From NCBI RefSeq assembly GCF_013167215.1, contig NZ_JABJWY010000032.1, positions 186,001-250,000 of the forward strand: a stretch of 64,000 nt of DNA, read 5' to 3'. Shown in pieces: positions 52,838-62,811 of the stretch (position 1 is the stretch's first letter; every line of letters starts with the position of its first letter). Below the pieces are notes generated by a model, which saw only the letters and a list, made by a program, of their open reading frames with translations, was not told the origin of the DNA and searched no databases. Source of the stretch: Sphingobacterium prati (GTDB lineage Bacteria > Bacteroidota > Bacteroidia > Sphingobacteriales > Sphingobacteriaceae). A program made the translations under genes and the position numbers.

Positions 52838-55579
52838 ATGAAAAGAGTTTTGCAAATTCTCTTATTTTTCGTTTTTGGTATTCATGGAATAGCTATGGGG
52901 CAGTCCAAAATTACCGGAAAGATAAGTGATGTAAAAGATCAGGTTAAATTATCCGATGCTACAGTCATGTTATTAACCGCTAAAGATTCTATTTTGACAG
53001 GTTTTACGAGATCAGATGAAAATGGTGATTTTTCCTTATCCAGGCCAGATACGGGTTCCTATCTTTTGATTGTGAGTTATCCTAAATATGGTGATTATTA
53101 TACACAAATTGCCCAAGGTAAGGACTATTCCAAATTAACTGTGGGATTGACCAAAACAGCTACTTTATTGGAAGAAGTTATCGTGACGGGTCGAATCCCT
53201 ATCACCATAAAGGGAGACACCACAGAGTATGACGCTGGTAGTTTTAAAGTGGAAAAAAATGCGAAGGTGGAGGATCTGCTGAAAGTTTTACCCGGGATCA
53301 CCGTGGACGCATCGGGCAAGATTACCGCGCAGGGTAAGACTGTCAAAAAAGTACTCGTGGATGGTGAGGAATTTTTCGGAGATGATCCAACACTGGTCAC
53401 CCGGAATATCCGATCGGATATGGTCGATAAAGTGCAGGTGTACGAAAAAAAATCCGAGCAGGCTGAGCGAACTGGTGTTGATGATGGGCAACGTGAGCAG
53501 ACCATCAACGTCAAGCTTAAAGACGGAGCCAAAAATGGTATGTTTGGAAAAGCGTTAGTCGGGGGTGGTACCAGTGATTATTACATGGGGCAACTGATGT
53601 TGAATAAATTCAAAGGATCTCAAAAGATCTCCGTATATGGTCTCTTTGGAAATAATGGTACAACAAGTATGAATTGGCAAGATGCGCAGAAATATGGCGG
53701 CGACTCGGGCGTTTCATACGGGGATGACGGATCCATGTCCTGGTCTAATTTTACGGATCCTTTTTCAGGGCAGGGTGTAATCGGTATTCCACGTGCCATC
53801 AATTCGGGTGTTAATTTTTCGGACAAATTCAACAAAGATAAACATAACGTCAATATCAACTATAAATATGGAAGGTTAAGCAGTGACGGGGATGATGAGA
53901 CAATCAGCACAGGGCTGATCAATAATAAATCAACCAAATCTGTAGATACTGAGAATGATCAGCATCGTGCCAATTTAAAATATGATCTGAATTTTGATTC
54001 ATTAAATACCTTGACCATCCGTGGTGGAGTTTCCCGAAAAAATCTTTGGTCGGACAACAAACGTGAAGCCTATCAGTTTACCCAGAATATGGATACAACT
54101 GTCGCTGAAAACACCCGTGAAACCATCAAGAATACTGTCAACGAGTTTAATTTTAGTACTTATTTCACGCATAAATTTAAGAAAAAAGGACGCTCATTTA
54201 CATTTGATGGTCAATTCAGGCGAAATGAAATGATAGGAGATGGTTATCTATTCTCAACGGTTAAAAATTCCGTTAAAAAGGATACCACAGAATATAATCC
54301 AATAGAATCCACAGATCAACGCAAAGACCGTAATAGTAAAAATGACGTGCTGAGTGCTTCGGTTTCGTACACAGAACCTTTATCTAAAGTCTGGAATCTC
54401 GTTATAGGAACCGGAATAGAAAGTAGTAACAGTTCCTCCCGTGTCGGATCGTTCAATAAAGATGCTGACGGGGAGTATAATGAGCTGGACAGTCGTTTCA
54501 GTAATGATTATAATTTTGATAGGCGGAGCAGTAGGTATAAATTGGCCATAGTGCATACCACCGAAAAGCTAAAGTTTACCGTTGCCAATAATTTTAATAA
54601 CGATAAACTGGAGCAATATAACAACAATAGTAAGCAGGGCCTGTCCAGAAGTTATTTTACCTATAATCCCAATGTGAGTGCTGGCTATTCCTTTACAAAG
54701 ACCAAGGGGTTATGGATGAATTATACCGGAAAGAATCAATTGCCTTCCATGAGCCAGATTCAGCCCATTTTGGATAATTCTGACCAGATCAACCGTTATT
54801 TAGGAAATGAAAATCTAAAACCTTCGTTTAGAAACTCCTTAAATATCAATTATAACTCTTTTCGGATTCTTACCGGAAGTTATATCTATGCAGGGGGAAA
54901 TATTACTTTGGATAAAAACCCGATCACACAAAACATTGATACTGCGCAAGGCCTCAATATCTATACCTGGAACAATGTTGGGGGTAAAACAAATACCTCA
55001 GTTAATATCTGGTCCGGATATCATTTTAAATTGAGTAAGAAATTGGGATTATCTAATTCGCCACAATTCTATGTGAATATGAGCGACAATTATAATCTAT
55101 TCAACCAGCAATTAAACAAGGTCAATACGACGAACTTCAATTTTACGTATAATTTTAAACGAGATACCAAGACCGGATTAAATTTCGATTTAAACTTCAG
55201 CCCACAATACCGCTTAATGAAATCGAGCTTGGAACGTAATACGAATAGCAATGGTTTTGTATTCGGATCGAATGGTAGTGTAGAATATTTTGTAAGCAAA
55301 ACCCTTAAAGTATATACAAACTATAGTTATACCTACGAAGCGGCAACAAAAGCATTTGATGAAAAATTTGAACAATTTCTATTGCATCCCGGTGTAAGTA
55401 AAAAGTTCCTGAAGAATGAATCCCTGATGTTGGATTTCACGATCAATGATGTCCTTAATCAGAATAAAGGTTTTAGCCGTTCGGCATCAACATCCATTTT
55501 TACACAACGCCGTTATGATACAATCCGGAGATACTATATGCTTAAGCTATCCTGGGACTTCACAAAAATGTTTTTATAA
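52838..55579 (+). CDS. Outer-membrane beta-barrel protein with CarboxypepD_reg and plug domains, copy A
   Basis: 913 aa. Signal peptide (ILLFFVFGIHGIAMGQ), carboxypeptidase-regulatory-like domain (about 23-105), plug domain (about 110-235, EVIVTGRIPITIKGDTTEYD and KVEDLLKVLPGITVDASGKI) and a long barrel to the C-terminus (YYMLKLSWDFTKMFL). The family is TonB-receptor-like, but the barrel ends without the usual strong motif; the substrate is unknown. It is followed 17 nt later by a GLPGLI gene, and the pair is repeated at 56631-60141. Confidence 0.88.
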   Translation: MKRVLQILLFFVFGIHGIAMGQSKITGKISDVKDQVKLSDATVMLLTAKDSILTGFTRSDENGDFSLSRPDTGSYLLIVSYPKYGDYYTQIAQGKDYSKLTVGLTKTATLLEEVIVTGRIPITIKGDTTEYDAGSFKVEKNAKVEDLLKVLPGITVDASGKITAQGKTVKKVLVDGEEFFGDDPTLVTRNIRSDMVDKVQVYEKKSEQAERTGVDDGQREQTINVKLKDGAKNGMFGKALVGGGTSDYYMGQLMLNKFKGSQKISVYGLFGNNGTTSMNWQDAQKYGGDSGVSYGDDGSMSWSNFTDPFSGQGVIGIPRAINSGVNFSDKFNKDKHNVNINYKYGRLSSDGDDETISTGLINNKSTKSVDTENDQHRANLKYDLNFDSLNTLTIRGGVSRKNLWSDNKREAYQFTQNMDTTVAENTRETIKNTVNEFNFSTYFTHKFKKKGRSFTFDGQFRRNEMIGDGYLFSTVKNSVKKDTTEYNPIESTDQRKDRNSKNDVLSASVSYTEPLSKVWNLVIGTGIESSNSSSRVGSFNKDADGEYNELDSRFSNDYNFDRRSSRYKLAIVHTTEKLKFTVANNFNNDKLEQYNNNSKQGLSRSYFTYNPNVSAGYSFTKTKGLWMNYTGKNQLPSMSQIQPILDNSDQINRYLGNENLKPSFRNSLNINYNSFRILTGSYIYAGGNITLDKNPITQNIDTAQGLNIYTWNNVGGKTNTSVNIWSGYHFKLSKKLGLSNSPQFYVNMSDNYNLFNQQLNKVNTTNFNFTYNFKRDTKTGLNFDLNFSPQYRLMKSSLERNTNSNGFVFGSNGSVEYFVSKTLKVYTNYSYTYEAATKAFDEKFEQFLLHPGVSKKFLKNESLMLDFTINDVLNQNKGFSRSASTSIFTQRRYDTIRRYYMLKLSWDFTKMFL

Positions 55580-55596
55580 AATTTAAGTTAAATATC

Positions 55597-56385
55597 ATGT
55601 TAAAATATATTGTTTTTCTCTTTTTGTGCTGTGGGGTCCTAAGCCTGAAGGCGCAATACACCCTATTCGGAAGGTCTGGCAGCATTTCCTACGATAAGAC
55701 CATGTACATAAAAAATATTGTGGGTAAGAAATTCTTAGCGAAGGCTGATGATAACTCAAAACAGTTTTTTGAACGTATTCTTCCTAAGTTACCGGAGAGT
55801 GCCGTGCTGAAGAAAACCATGAAATTCAATACTACTGAAACTTTATTTGAATCGGTAAAGGATGAGAATCCAGATGCAGAGATTAAACAGTACATTATGA
55901 TGCTTGCACTGGATTTTGAAGCAACTACCTTGTCCAATATGACCACTCGTTCTTTTCTAAGGTATAATGATATTGTAGGTGAAAAGATCATTGTTGAGGA
56001 TACCATGAAACGGATCAAATGGAAGGTAACCGACGAATATCGCGAAGTCGCCGGATACAATTGTCGAAGAGCCAATGGGCTAACAGCAGATTCAATTTAT
56101 GTGATAGGTTATTATTGCAATGAGATTCCTATCAGCGGCGGCCCTGAATCTATCAATGGCCTTCCCGGAATGATCCTGGGATTAGTCGTGCCAAGTCAAC
56201 ATGTTTCTTATTTTGCGACTAAAGTTGAATTAAGTAATGACCTGGTCATGGATAAAAAAAAGTTTGAAAAAAGTAAGGTAAAGCGGATGACGAGAAAGAC
56301 CATGACCGATCAGATTTCGGGTGTGTTGTCACAACACATGAATAAAGAGACCGTTCAGTTTATTATGGAACTGGGAAATTTATAA
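55597..56385 (+). CDS. GLPGLI family protein, copy A
   Basis: 262 aa with a signal peptide (FLFLCCGVLSLKAQ). The family motif GLPGMILGL occurs in INGLPGMILGLVVP, with the typical upstream KWKVTDEYREVAGYNCRRANG. GLPGLI proteins are exported, often next to TonB receptors or barrel proteins, and their function is unknown. It is co-transcribed with the preceding barrel gene. Confidence 0.9.
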   Translation: MLKYIVFLFLCCGVLSLKAQYTLFGRSGSISYDKTMYIKNIVGKKFLAKADDNSKQFFERILPKLPESAVLKKTMKFNTTETLFESVKDENPDAEIKQYIMMLALDFEATTLSNMTTRSFLRYNDIVGEKIIVEDTMKRIKWKVTDEYREVAGYNCRRANGLTADSIYVIGYYCNEIPISGGPESINGLPGMILGLVVPSQHVSYFATKVELSNDLVMDKKKFEKSKVKRMTRKTMTDQISGVLSQHMNKETVQFIMELGNL

Positions 56386-56436
56386 GTTTTCGTGGATACA
56401 CTTGAATAGAATCAAGTGTTTTACTAACCGTTTAGA

Positions 56437-56470
56437 TAATAAAAGCCCTTCATAAAAAGGGCTTTTATTA
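56437..56470 (+). terminator. Terminator after the first barrel-GLPGLI pair
   Basis: A 13-bp stem (AATAAAAGCCCTT with AAGGGCTTTTATT) and T-rich end, 52 nt past the stop. It makes the two pairs separate units. Confidence 0.85.
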
Positions 56471-56630
56471 TGTTTTAAGTTTTTATGTATTTGTATATCA
56501 ATTAATTGTGATTAATATTTGTATTTTTTTAATGATGTATTTTTTTTGAGATAAATTAAAATTAACTAAAACAAAATATTAGTTTTGTGTACGAATTTTA
56601 TTTTTATAACTATACTATCCAAGCTATTTT

Positions 56631-59348
56631 ATGAAAAGAGTGGGGCAACTACTTTTACTTATTTTATTCTGTTTCTACGGAATAGTTAATGCACAATCCC
56701 GAATTCAGGGTAAAATCAGTGATGTGAAGGATCATCTTAAGTTGCACAATGCAACAATTATGTTGTTGACAGCTAAAGATTCCATCTTGACTAATTTTAC
56801 TCGGTCTGACGAAAACGGTAAGTTCTCATTGGAACAACCCGCATCTGGTGAATATTTTATTGTTGTCACTTATCCAAAATACGGTGAATATTATGCCGAG
56901 ATTTTGCCTGGACAGAATTACAGCAACATGTCTATTGGTATGACCAGCAGTACAACACTGTTGGAAGAAGTGATCGTCATGGGACGTGTGCCGATTAGCA
57001 TCAAAGGCGATACGACTGAGTACGATGCTGGAAGTTTTAAAGTTGAAAAAAATGCGAAGGTTGAAGATCTGTTGAAAGTGCTGCCTGGGATTACGGTAGA
57101 TGCTTCGGGTAAGATTACGGCACAGGGAAAAACAGTGAAGAAGATGCTTGTTGATGGTGAGGAATTCTTTGGTGACGATCCCATTTTGGTCAGCCGGAAT
57201 ATCCGCTCGGATATGGTCGACAAGATTCAGGTCTACGAGAAAAAATCCGATAAAGCTGAGAAAACGGGTATTGATGATGGTGAACGTACCCAGACCATCA
57301 ATGTGAAGTTGAAGGAGGAAGCTCGACGCGGAATATTCGGAAAAACAGACGTTGGTGGAGGTAGCGATAAGTTCTACTCCGGGCAAGGCTTTTTGAACTA
57401 TTTTAATCAGTCTTTTAAGGTTTCAGCCTATTTTATCGCAAGTAACACGGGGAAGAGTGGACTCAGTTACGAAGAATCATCAAGTATGGGTGGGGACTAT
57501 GATCGAGGAGATAATTTTGATGGTGAAGGTATTCCAAAGTCGCTGAATACCGGATTTCTATATTCAGATAAAACGGCTAATAAAAAACACGCTTGGCGAA
57601 TCGACTATAAATATATTCGCTCCAATGTGGATCTGGTCCGAAATGTATTCACACGCAATGCAGCTCGCGATACAATATTGACCAGCAATAGTAATACGCT
57701 TGCCTCCAATGAAAATAAAAAACATAATGTTGGCTTGAAATACGAATTTAAAGTAGACTCGATGTCGGATTTAACGGTATGGGCAGGTGCTAACAAAAGA
57801 CATGATAAAAGTTCTTCGGAGACACAATCAACTACCATTAATCAATTTGAACAGAGGGTAAACGATAACATCCGAAAATTTAAGAATGACACCAAATCAG
57901 AACAGTACAATGCATCGGCACTCTACGTACGAAGATTTAAAAAGAAGGGTCGTTCGCTGTCATTCAATTATTCTACATCGGGTTATAAACAGGATGGTGA
58001 GCAGGAATTATATTCCAAGTTGACATTTTATAAAGAAGGGAAAGCTGAAAGGGATTCAACCCTCGATCAGAAAAAATTTGTAAACAATAGCTCTTTTTCT
58101 ATGGGTGGGGAATTTGCTTATTCCGAACCGATCTCAAAGAAGGTTATTTTATCATTTGAATACGGGCTCAATTTCAATAGAAACAACAACGCAGTTGAAT
58201 CATTCGATAAAAATCGGAACACAGGAGCTTTTGATACACTAGATAGCTTGTATAGCAATGATTTCCTGTATAAAACGACAAAGAATAGCTATAACCTTGC
58301 GGTGAATTACAAACCACTAGAAAAGCTGGTAGTCAATGTGTCTAATAGGCTTGAAAATAGTAAGTTGTCTCAATTAAATCGAATGGAAAATTCAAATCTT
58401 TCACGTTCATTTTTTGTGTATAACCCTGTGGTCGATGTCAACTATGAGGTTCAAAAAAATAAATCACTTAATTTAGAATATCGTGGCACAAATGGTTTAC
58501 CTTCTTTAAATCAGATTCAGCCACTACGATCGAATTTGGATCCCCTGAATGAATATCTAGGTAACGAGAATCTGAAACCATCTTACACCAATAATCTGAA
58601 CCTGAGCTTTAGATCCTATTCTGTATTGGAAGACAAGTTTATTGGTATCTATTTAAGTGCTTCGCGTACAAACAATGCTTTGGTGCAAAATACAACAATC
58701 GATTCTTTGGGGAAAACCACCTTTGTCTGGGGCAATTTGAACCATCATAGTAATAATCAACTTAGTATCAGACCGATGTATTACGGTAAACTTTGGAAAA
58801 AATTTCAATTGAGACATGGCGGAGGCCCCTCGGCCTCATTCAGCAACAACTACAATTATGTCAATAGTGTTTTGGCGAATGCCAAAGTACAGAGCTATTC
58901 CCTATATTATGGGGTACAACGATCGACAACCAAAGGTCTGGATTTTGACATCAATGTATCTCCAGGATATCTTATCCAGGATAATTCCATCGGTGCAATG
59001 GAGGATAGCAAGGGCTTCACGTTTTCATCTGAGGGAAACCTGAAATACTTTCTACCGGCTAAATTTATTGTGCGAGCGAATTTCAGCTATAGTTATCAGG
59101 CTCCCACAGCAGTATATAGTAAAAAATTTGAACGGTTTGTATTGAGTCCTGCACTGTCAAAAAAATTCAGGAAAGATGAAAAACTGGAATTGACATTTAT
59201 GGTCAATGACCTTCTAAAGCAGAATGTTGGTTTTGACCGAAGTCAAAACGGAACCCTGCTGACCGAACGTAGATTCAACACAATTAGTAGATATTACATG
59301 GTGAAATTCACTTGGGAAATCAATAAAATGCTCGTAAAATCAAAATAA
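56631..59348 (+). CDS. Outer-membrane beta-barrel protein with CarboxypepD_reg and plug domains, copy B
   Basis: 905 aa, a paralogue of copy A. The signal peptide (LLLILFCFYGIVNAQ), regulatory-like domain and plug are laid out the same way. The plug (for example IKGDTTEYDAGSFKVEKNAK) is almost residue-for-residue identical to copy A over about 100 residues, while the barrel is much more divergent. Synonymous sites differ strongly even in the identical protein stretch, so the duplication is old. It is followed 1 nt later by a GLPGLI gene. Confidence 0.88.
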   Translation: MKRVGQLLLLILFCFYGIVNAQSRIQGKISDVKDHLKLHNATIMLLTAKDSILTNFTRSDENGKFSLEQPASGEYFIVVTYPKYGEYYAEILPGQNYSNMSIGMTSSTTLLEEVIVMGRVPISIKGDTTEYDAGSFKVEKNAKVEDLLKVLPGITVDASGKITAQGKTVKKMLVDGEEFFGDDPILVSRNIRSDMVDKIQVYEKKSDKAEKTGIDDGERTQTINVKLKEEARRGIFGKTDVGGGSDKFYSGQGFLNYFNQSFKVSAYFIASNTGKSGLSYEESSSMGGDYDRGDNFDGEGIPKSLNTGFLYSDKTANKKHAWRIDYKYIRSNVDLVRNVFTRNAARDTILTSNSNTLASNENKKHNVGLKYEFKVDSMSDLTVWAGANKRHDKSSSETQSTTINQFEQRVNDNIRKFKNDTKSEQYNASALYVRRFKKKGRSLSFNYSTSGYKQDGEQELYSKLTFYKEGKAERDSTLDQKKFVNNSSFSMGGEFAYSEPISKKVILSFEYGLNFNRNNNAVESFDKNRNTGAFDTLDSLYSNDFLYKTTKNSYNLAVNYKPLEKLVVNVSNRLENSKLSQLNRMENSNLSRSFFVYNPVVDVNYEVQKNKSLNLEYRGTNGLPSLNQIQPLRSNLDPLNEYLGNENLKPSYTNNLNLSFRSYSVLEDKFIGIYLSASRTNNALVQNTTIDSLGKTTFVWGNLNHHSNNQLSIRPMYYGKLWKKFQLRHGGGPSASFSNNYNYVNSVLANAKVQSYSLYYGVQRSTTKGLDFDINVSPGYLIQDNSIGAMEDSKGFTFSSEGNLKYFLPAKFIVRANFSYSYQAPTAVYSKKFERFVLSPALSKKFRKDEKLELTFMVNDLLKQNVGFDRSQNGTLLTERRFNTISRYYMVKFTWEINKMLVKSK

Positions 59349-59349
59349 C

Positions 59350-60141
59350 ATGAAAGATATCAAAAAGTTAATCGTCCTATTTTTAGGTTTATTCTTGGCA
59401 ATCACTGCTGTTGGGCAATACGCTTATTTCCCCACCCAGGGGACTATTACCTATGACAAGACTATCTTTCTGAAAAATTTGCTCAAACGCTATGCAACCT
59501 ATGCAAAAGATGAGGATATGCGCAGTTCCATTAAGGAAATGGTAGAGCAGGTTCCAAATAATCAGGTCTTAAAAAAGAAATTGACATTTTCTGCCGATGA
59601 GGTGCTTTATGAGCACCTTCCTGAAGAATATCCGGATGTTGTCAGTGGACTGATGCGATCGGGGATATTTGAGTCGGGGATCAGTGGCTATCAGAATTTG
59701 AAAAGCAAAGTGTTTAATTCGGTTTTCGAATTGGGAGGGGAACGTGTAGTCGTGGCTGATTCGACTTTGAAGATCAAGTGGAAAATTACTAACGAGTACC
59801 GTGAAATTGCGGGATATCCATGCCGCAGAGCCAACGGACTGGTACTGGATTCAATCTATGCTGTTGCCTTTTATACAGATCAAATTCCCGTTACCGGCGG
59901 ACCCTCAGCTTTTAATGGTCTACCCGGAATGATTCTCGGTCTGGCTGTGCCTGAATTGCATTACAATATGTTTGCAACTAAGGTTGAACTTGGCCCTGTT
60001 ACGGCTTCATCGGCGACATTATTGAAGAAAAAAGACAAGCCCCTATCCAGGCAGCAGGTTTATGATAAGCTGAAAGCCTCTTTTGGTGACTATCTGGGTA
60101 TTAAAATTTATAATTTGGTGATGGCTTGTACGTTCCTCTAA
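59350..60141 (+). CDS. GLPGLI family protein, copy B
   Basis: 263 aa. A signal peptide (LIVLFLGLFLAITAVGQ) is followed by the same layout as copy A, including KWKITNEYREIAGYPCRRANG and FNGLPGMILGLAVP. The ATG is 1 nt after the barrel gene stop, indicating translational coupling. The role is unknown. Confidence 0.9.
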   Translation: MKDIKKLIVLFLGLFLAITAVGQYAYFPTQGTITYDKTIFLKNLLKRYATYAKDEDMRSSIKEMVEQVPNNQVLKKKLTFSADEVLYEHLPEEYPDVVSGLMRSGIFESGISGYQNLKSKVFNSVFELGGERVVVADSTLKIKWKITNEYREIAGYPCRRANGLVLDSIYAVAFYTDQIPVTGGPSAFNGLPGMILGLAVPELHYNMFATKVELGPVTASSATLLKKKDKPLSRQQVYDKLKASFGDYLGIKIYNLVMACTFL

Positions 60142-60147
60142 AAGGGC

Positions 60148-60180
60148 AAAAAAAGGCCTTTCGTTTGAAAGGCCTTTTTT
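60148..60180. terminator. Terminator after GLPGLI copy B
   Basis: A 13-14-bp stem (AAAAGGCCTTT with AAAGGCCTTTT) with T-runs, 6 nt past the stop at 60141. Confidence 0.85.
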
Positions 60181-60198
60181 ATGTGAACTCAGGAAAGA

Positions 60199-60378
60199 TT
60201 ATTTTCCGTCGTTTTTCTTAGCAGTAACTTCATTACGAATTTCTTGTGCTAAGGTTTTGATGTCTTGTAATCCTTTACGTACACGTGTACCAGCAGCAGA
60301 ATTACCATTGTTGAAGAACTTGTCTGCATCAGCTTCGATAGAAGCTACTAACTCTTTTAATTTTACGTAGTTTTCCAT
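60199..60378 (-). CDS. Histone H1-like small DNA-associated protein
   Basis: 59 aa, too short for many gene lists. It reads MENYVKLKELVASIEADADK..., then NSAAGTRVRKGLQDIKTLAQEIRNE and a basic end TAKKNDGK. The pattern SAAGTRVRKGLQ with a helical start is typical of the short H1-like (Hc1-type) proteins of Bacteroidota, thought to bind DNA. It lies on the minus strand between a GLPGLI gene and the S46 peptidase. Confidence 0.85.
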   Translation of the reverse strand: MENYVKLKELVASIEADADKFFNNGNSAAGTRVRKGLQDIKTLAQEIRNEVTAKKNDGK

Positions 60379-60496
60379 TTTTTTATAATTATAATTTTAG
60401 TTTTTATGGTTTTTCCTAAACACTCCTTAAATATACAAAAACGAATCAAATAGAAAATAAATTTCGTTTTTTTTTATCGAAAAAGCTTAAAAAAAA

Positions 60497-62635
60497 CTAT
60501 TCAACAATCTTAAGTTCGTCAATAATGTTCGTTGCACCTGCAAATTTATCAATGATAAATAATACATAACGAATGTCAACTGAAATAGTACGCTGTAGCT
60601 TATGGTCGAAGATTACATCACCAGCCATTGCTTCAATATTACCATCAAAAGCTAGGCCAATTAATTCTCCATTTCCATTTATTACCGGAGAACCAGAGTT
60701 TCCACCTGTTATGTCATTGTCACTTAGGAAGTTTACTGGTAAATACCCTTTTTTGTCAGCATAACGTCCATAGTCCTTATTTTTGTACAGATCCATCAAA
60801 CGTTGCGGTAAATCGAACTCTTCATCACCTTTTTTGTACTTCGCGATAGTACCTTTTAAAGTGGTGTAGAAATTCTTGTCAGCATCATTACGCGGGTCTT
60901 CTGGTAAACCTTTTATCGAACCATAAGAAAGTCGCAAGGTGCTGTTTGCATCCGGATAGAATTTACCTTTTGGATTAGATGCCAATACGCCAGCGACATA
61001 TTTGCGGTAGGCTCCATCAAATTTATCTTGTTCTGCTTTTAAGCTAGGATCTTCCTGACGGTATTTGCTGATCAACGCTGAAGATAACTTGTACAAAGGA
61101 TCATTTGCCAAAATTTCAGTATTGGGGTTTTGTAAGTAATTGTTCAAACGCTCAGCAGAAGCAAAAATGCTGTTCTTTACAGCTTCTTTGATGTAAGCTG
61201 TAAAATCAGTATTGTTCTTAGCCGCTAATTCAGCAACGTAAGGCGCGATATTTCCAGCTTTTTTTGCATATAGATTCAGTTCGTCAATTAACACCTGTTC
61301 TTCCAAAGGCATATACATTTTTTCGTAGCCAGCATCAATCGCCGATTTTAGACGTGGAAGGATATCTTTTCTTCTGGCTTCATCGCCAGCAGCGTAAACC
61401 TCTAATCCAGATCCGATCGTGTAAGGTAGGGTTGCGATTGCACTAGACCGAATCATTCCCATCAGGTAATTGTCATGTCTGGCTTTCTCATTGGTGGCGG
61501 TATAGAATGCATTGATTGTTTTGATCACGTCTCCATATTCCGCTTTGTTGGCTGCCTTGTTTGCCCATTTATCAAATTTGACCTCATCTTTAGCTTTTGA
61601 CTCGGCCGTTTTATGTAAAGTCAACGCGTCTATCATACCTTGACGGTTTTTCCAATAATTGGCTACTTGCGAGTATTTTGAAGCATAGTTTAATTTAACA
61701 GCCTGATCTTGATCCATGAATTTTTTCATGGCGTCCATACCAGTTTTAGAAGCCTCAACCCAAGCAGGGTAGGCAAATTTTACATTTTGATTGATTCCTC
61801 CGGAAGGCATCCAACGATTCGTACGACCAGGATAACCCAAGATCATGGCAAAATCCCCTTCCTGAACACCTTTTAAGCTAACAGGTAAGAAATGTTTTGG
61901 TTTCAATGGGACATTGTCCTGCGCATACTCCGCCGGATTTCCGTTTTTGTCTGCATAGACGCGGAAAATAGAAAAGTCACCTGTATGACGGGGCCATTCC
62001 CAGTTGTCCGTGTCCCCACCAAATTTGCCGATACTATTTGGTGGCGTTCCCACTAAACGTACGTCAGTATAATCTTGGTATACAAAATAATAGTACTCAT
62101 TTCCTTGATAAAAAGATTTTACTTCAACAACGTACTTGCCATTATCGCTGTTCTCTTTTTGGATTTTAGCGATCTCAGCAGCAATAATCTTGTTGCGCTC
62201 ATCTTCACTCATTTTATTGTCAACCAGGCCTAAAATGCGTTTTGAAACATCATCCATTCGGACAAAAAAGCGTACAGATAGTGATTTGGGTTTCAATTCC
62301 TCGCTTTTTATTTTTGCCCAAAAACCATTTGTTAAGTGGTCATTTTCTGGTGTAGACAATTCAGCAATTGCGCCATATCCACAATGGTGATTGGTAAATA
62401 CCAAGCCCTGGTCAGAGACAATTTCTGCGGTACAACCACCGTTGAATTGTACGATCGCATCTTTTAAGCTAGAGTGGTTAATGCTGTAGATTTCTTCGGC
62501 ACTCAGACGAAGACCCTTTTTTTGCATATCTGCCTCATTTAGACGCTTTAGATACATTAAAAACCACATTCCCTCATCGGCAAATGCAGTAAAGCTTGTT
62601 GTTATCAGCAACAAACACATCCATAATTTTTTCAT
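60497..62635 (-). CDS. S46-family dipeptidyl-peptidase, DPP7 type
   Basis: 712 aa with a signal peptide (CLLLITTSFTAFA). It removes dipeptides from N-termini of peptides in the periplasm. The catalytic triad is visible: His84 (FTNHHCGYG), Asp220 (WPRHTGDFS) and Ser647 (GGNSGSP). The specificity residue is Gly665 (LAFDGNIEA), as in DPP7, which prefers hydrophobic residues; DPP11 has Arg there. It stands alone. Confidence 0.93.
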   Translation of the reverse strand: MKKLWMCLLLITTSFTAFADEGMWFLMYLKRLNEADMQKKGLRLSAEEIYSINHSSLKDAIVQFNGGCTAEIVSDQGLVFTNHHCGYGAIAELSTPENDHLTNGFWAKIKSEELKPKSLSVRFFVRMDDVSKRILGLVDNKMSEDERNKIIAAEIAKIQKENSDNGKYVVEVKSFYQGNEYYYFVYQDYTDVRLVGTPPNSIGKFGGDTDNWEWPRHTGDFSIFRVYADKNGNPAEYAQDNVPLKPKHFLPVSLKGVQEGDFAMILGYPGRTNRWMPSGGINQNVKFAYPAWVEASKTGMDAMKKFMDQDQAVKLNYASKYSQVANYWKNRQGMIDALTLHKTAESKAKDEVKFDKWANKAANKAEYGDVIKTINAFYTATNEKARHDNYLMGMIRSSAIATLPYTIGSGLEVYAAGDEARRKDILPRLKSAIDAGYEKMYMPLEEQVLIDELNLYAKKAGNIAPYVAELAAKNNTDFTAYIKEAVKNSIFASAERLNNYLQNPNTEILANDPLYKLSSALISKYRQEDPSLKAEQDKFDGAYRKYVAGVLASNPKGKFYPDANSTLRLSYGSIKGLPEDPRNDADKNFYTTLKGTIAKYKKGDEEFDLPQRLMDLYKNKDYGRYADKKGYLPVNFLSDNDITGGNSGSPVINGNGELIGLAFDGNIEAMAGDVIFDHKLQRTISVDIRYVLFIIDKFAGATNIIDELKIVE

Positions 62636-62799
62636 ATCAACCTGATAAAAAGTTTGTTTATACCCTACAAAAATGCTTTAATTCTGTCAAAAACCAAAAT
62701 ATTAGACTTTATATTGTGCTTTTTCCCAATTTTTATGTCAATTAAAAGTAAATGTGTAAGGGAATGACCTTCAAAGAAAGGCAAATGGACTCTTTTCCT

Positions 62800-62807
62800 T
62801 ATCTTTG
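62800..62807 (+). promoter_or_regulatory. -7 box (TATCTTTG) of the DEAD-box helicase gene
   Basis: A consensus box ending 4 nt before the ATG at 62812, the same geometry as recF and the lolD-like gene. No -33 TTG was found. Confidence 0.55.
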
Positions 62808-62811
62808 TAGG

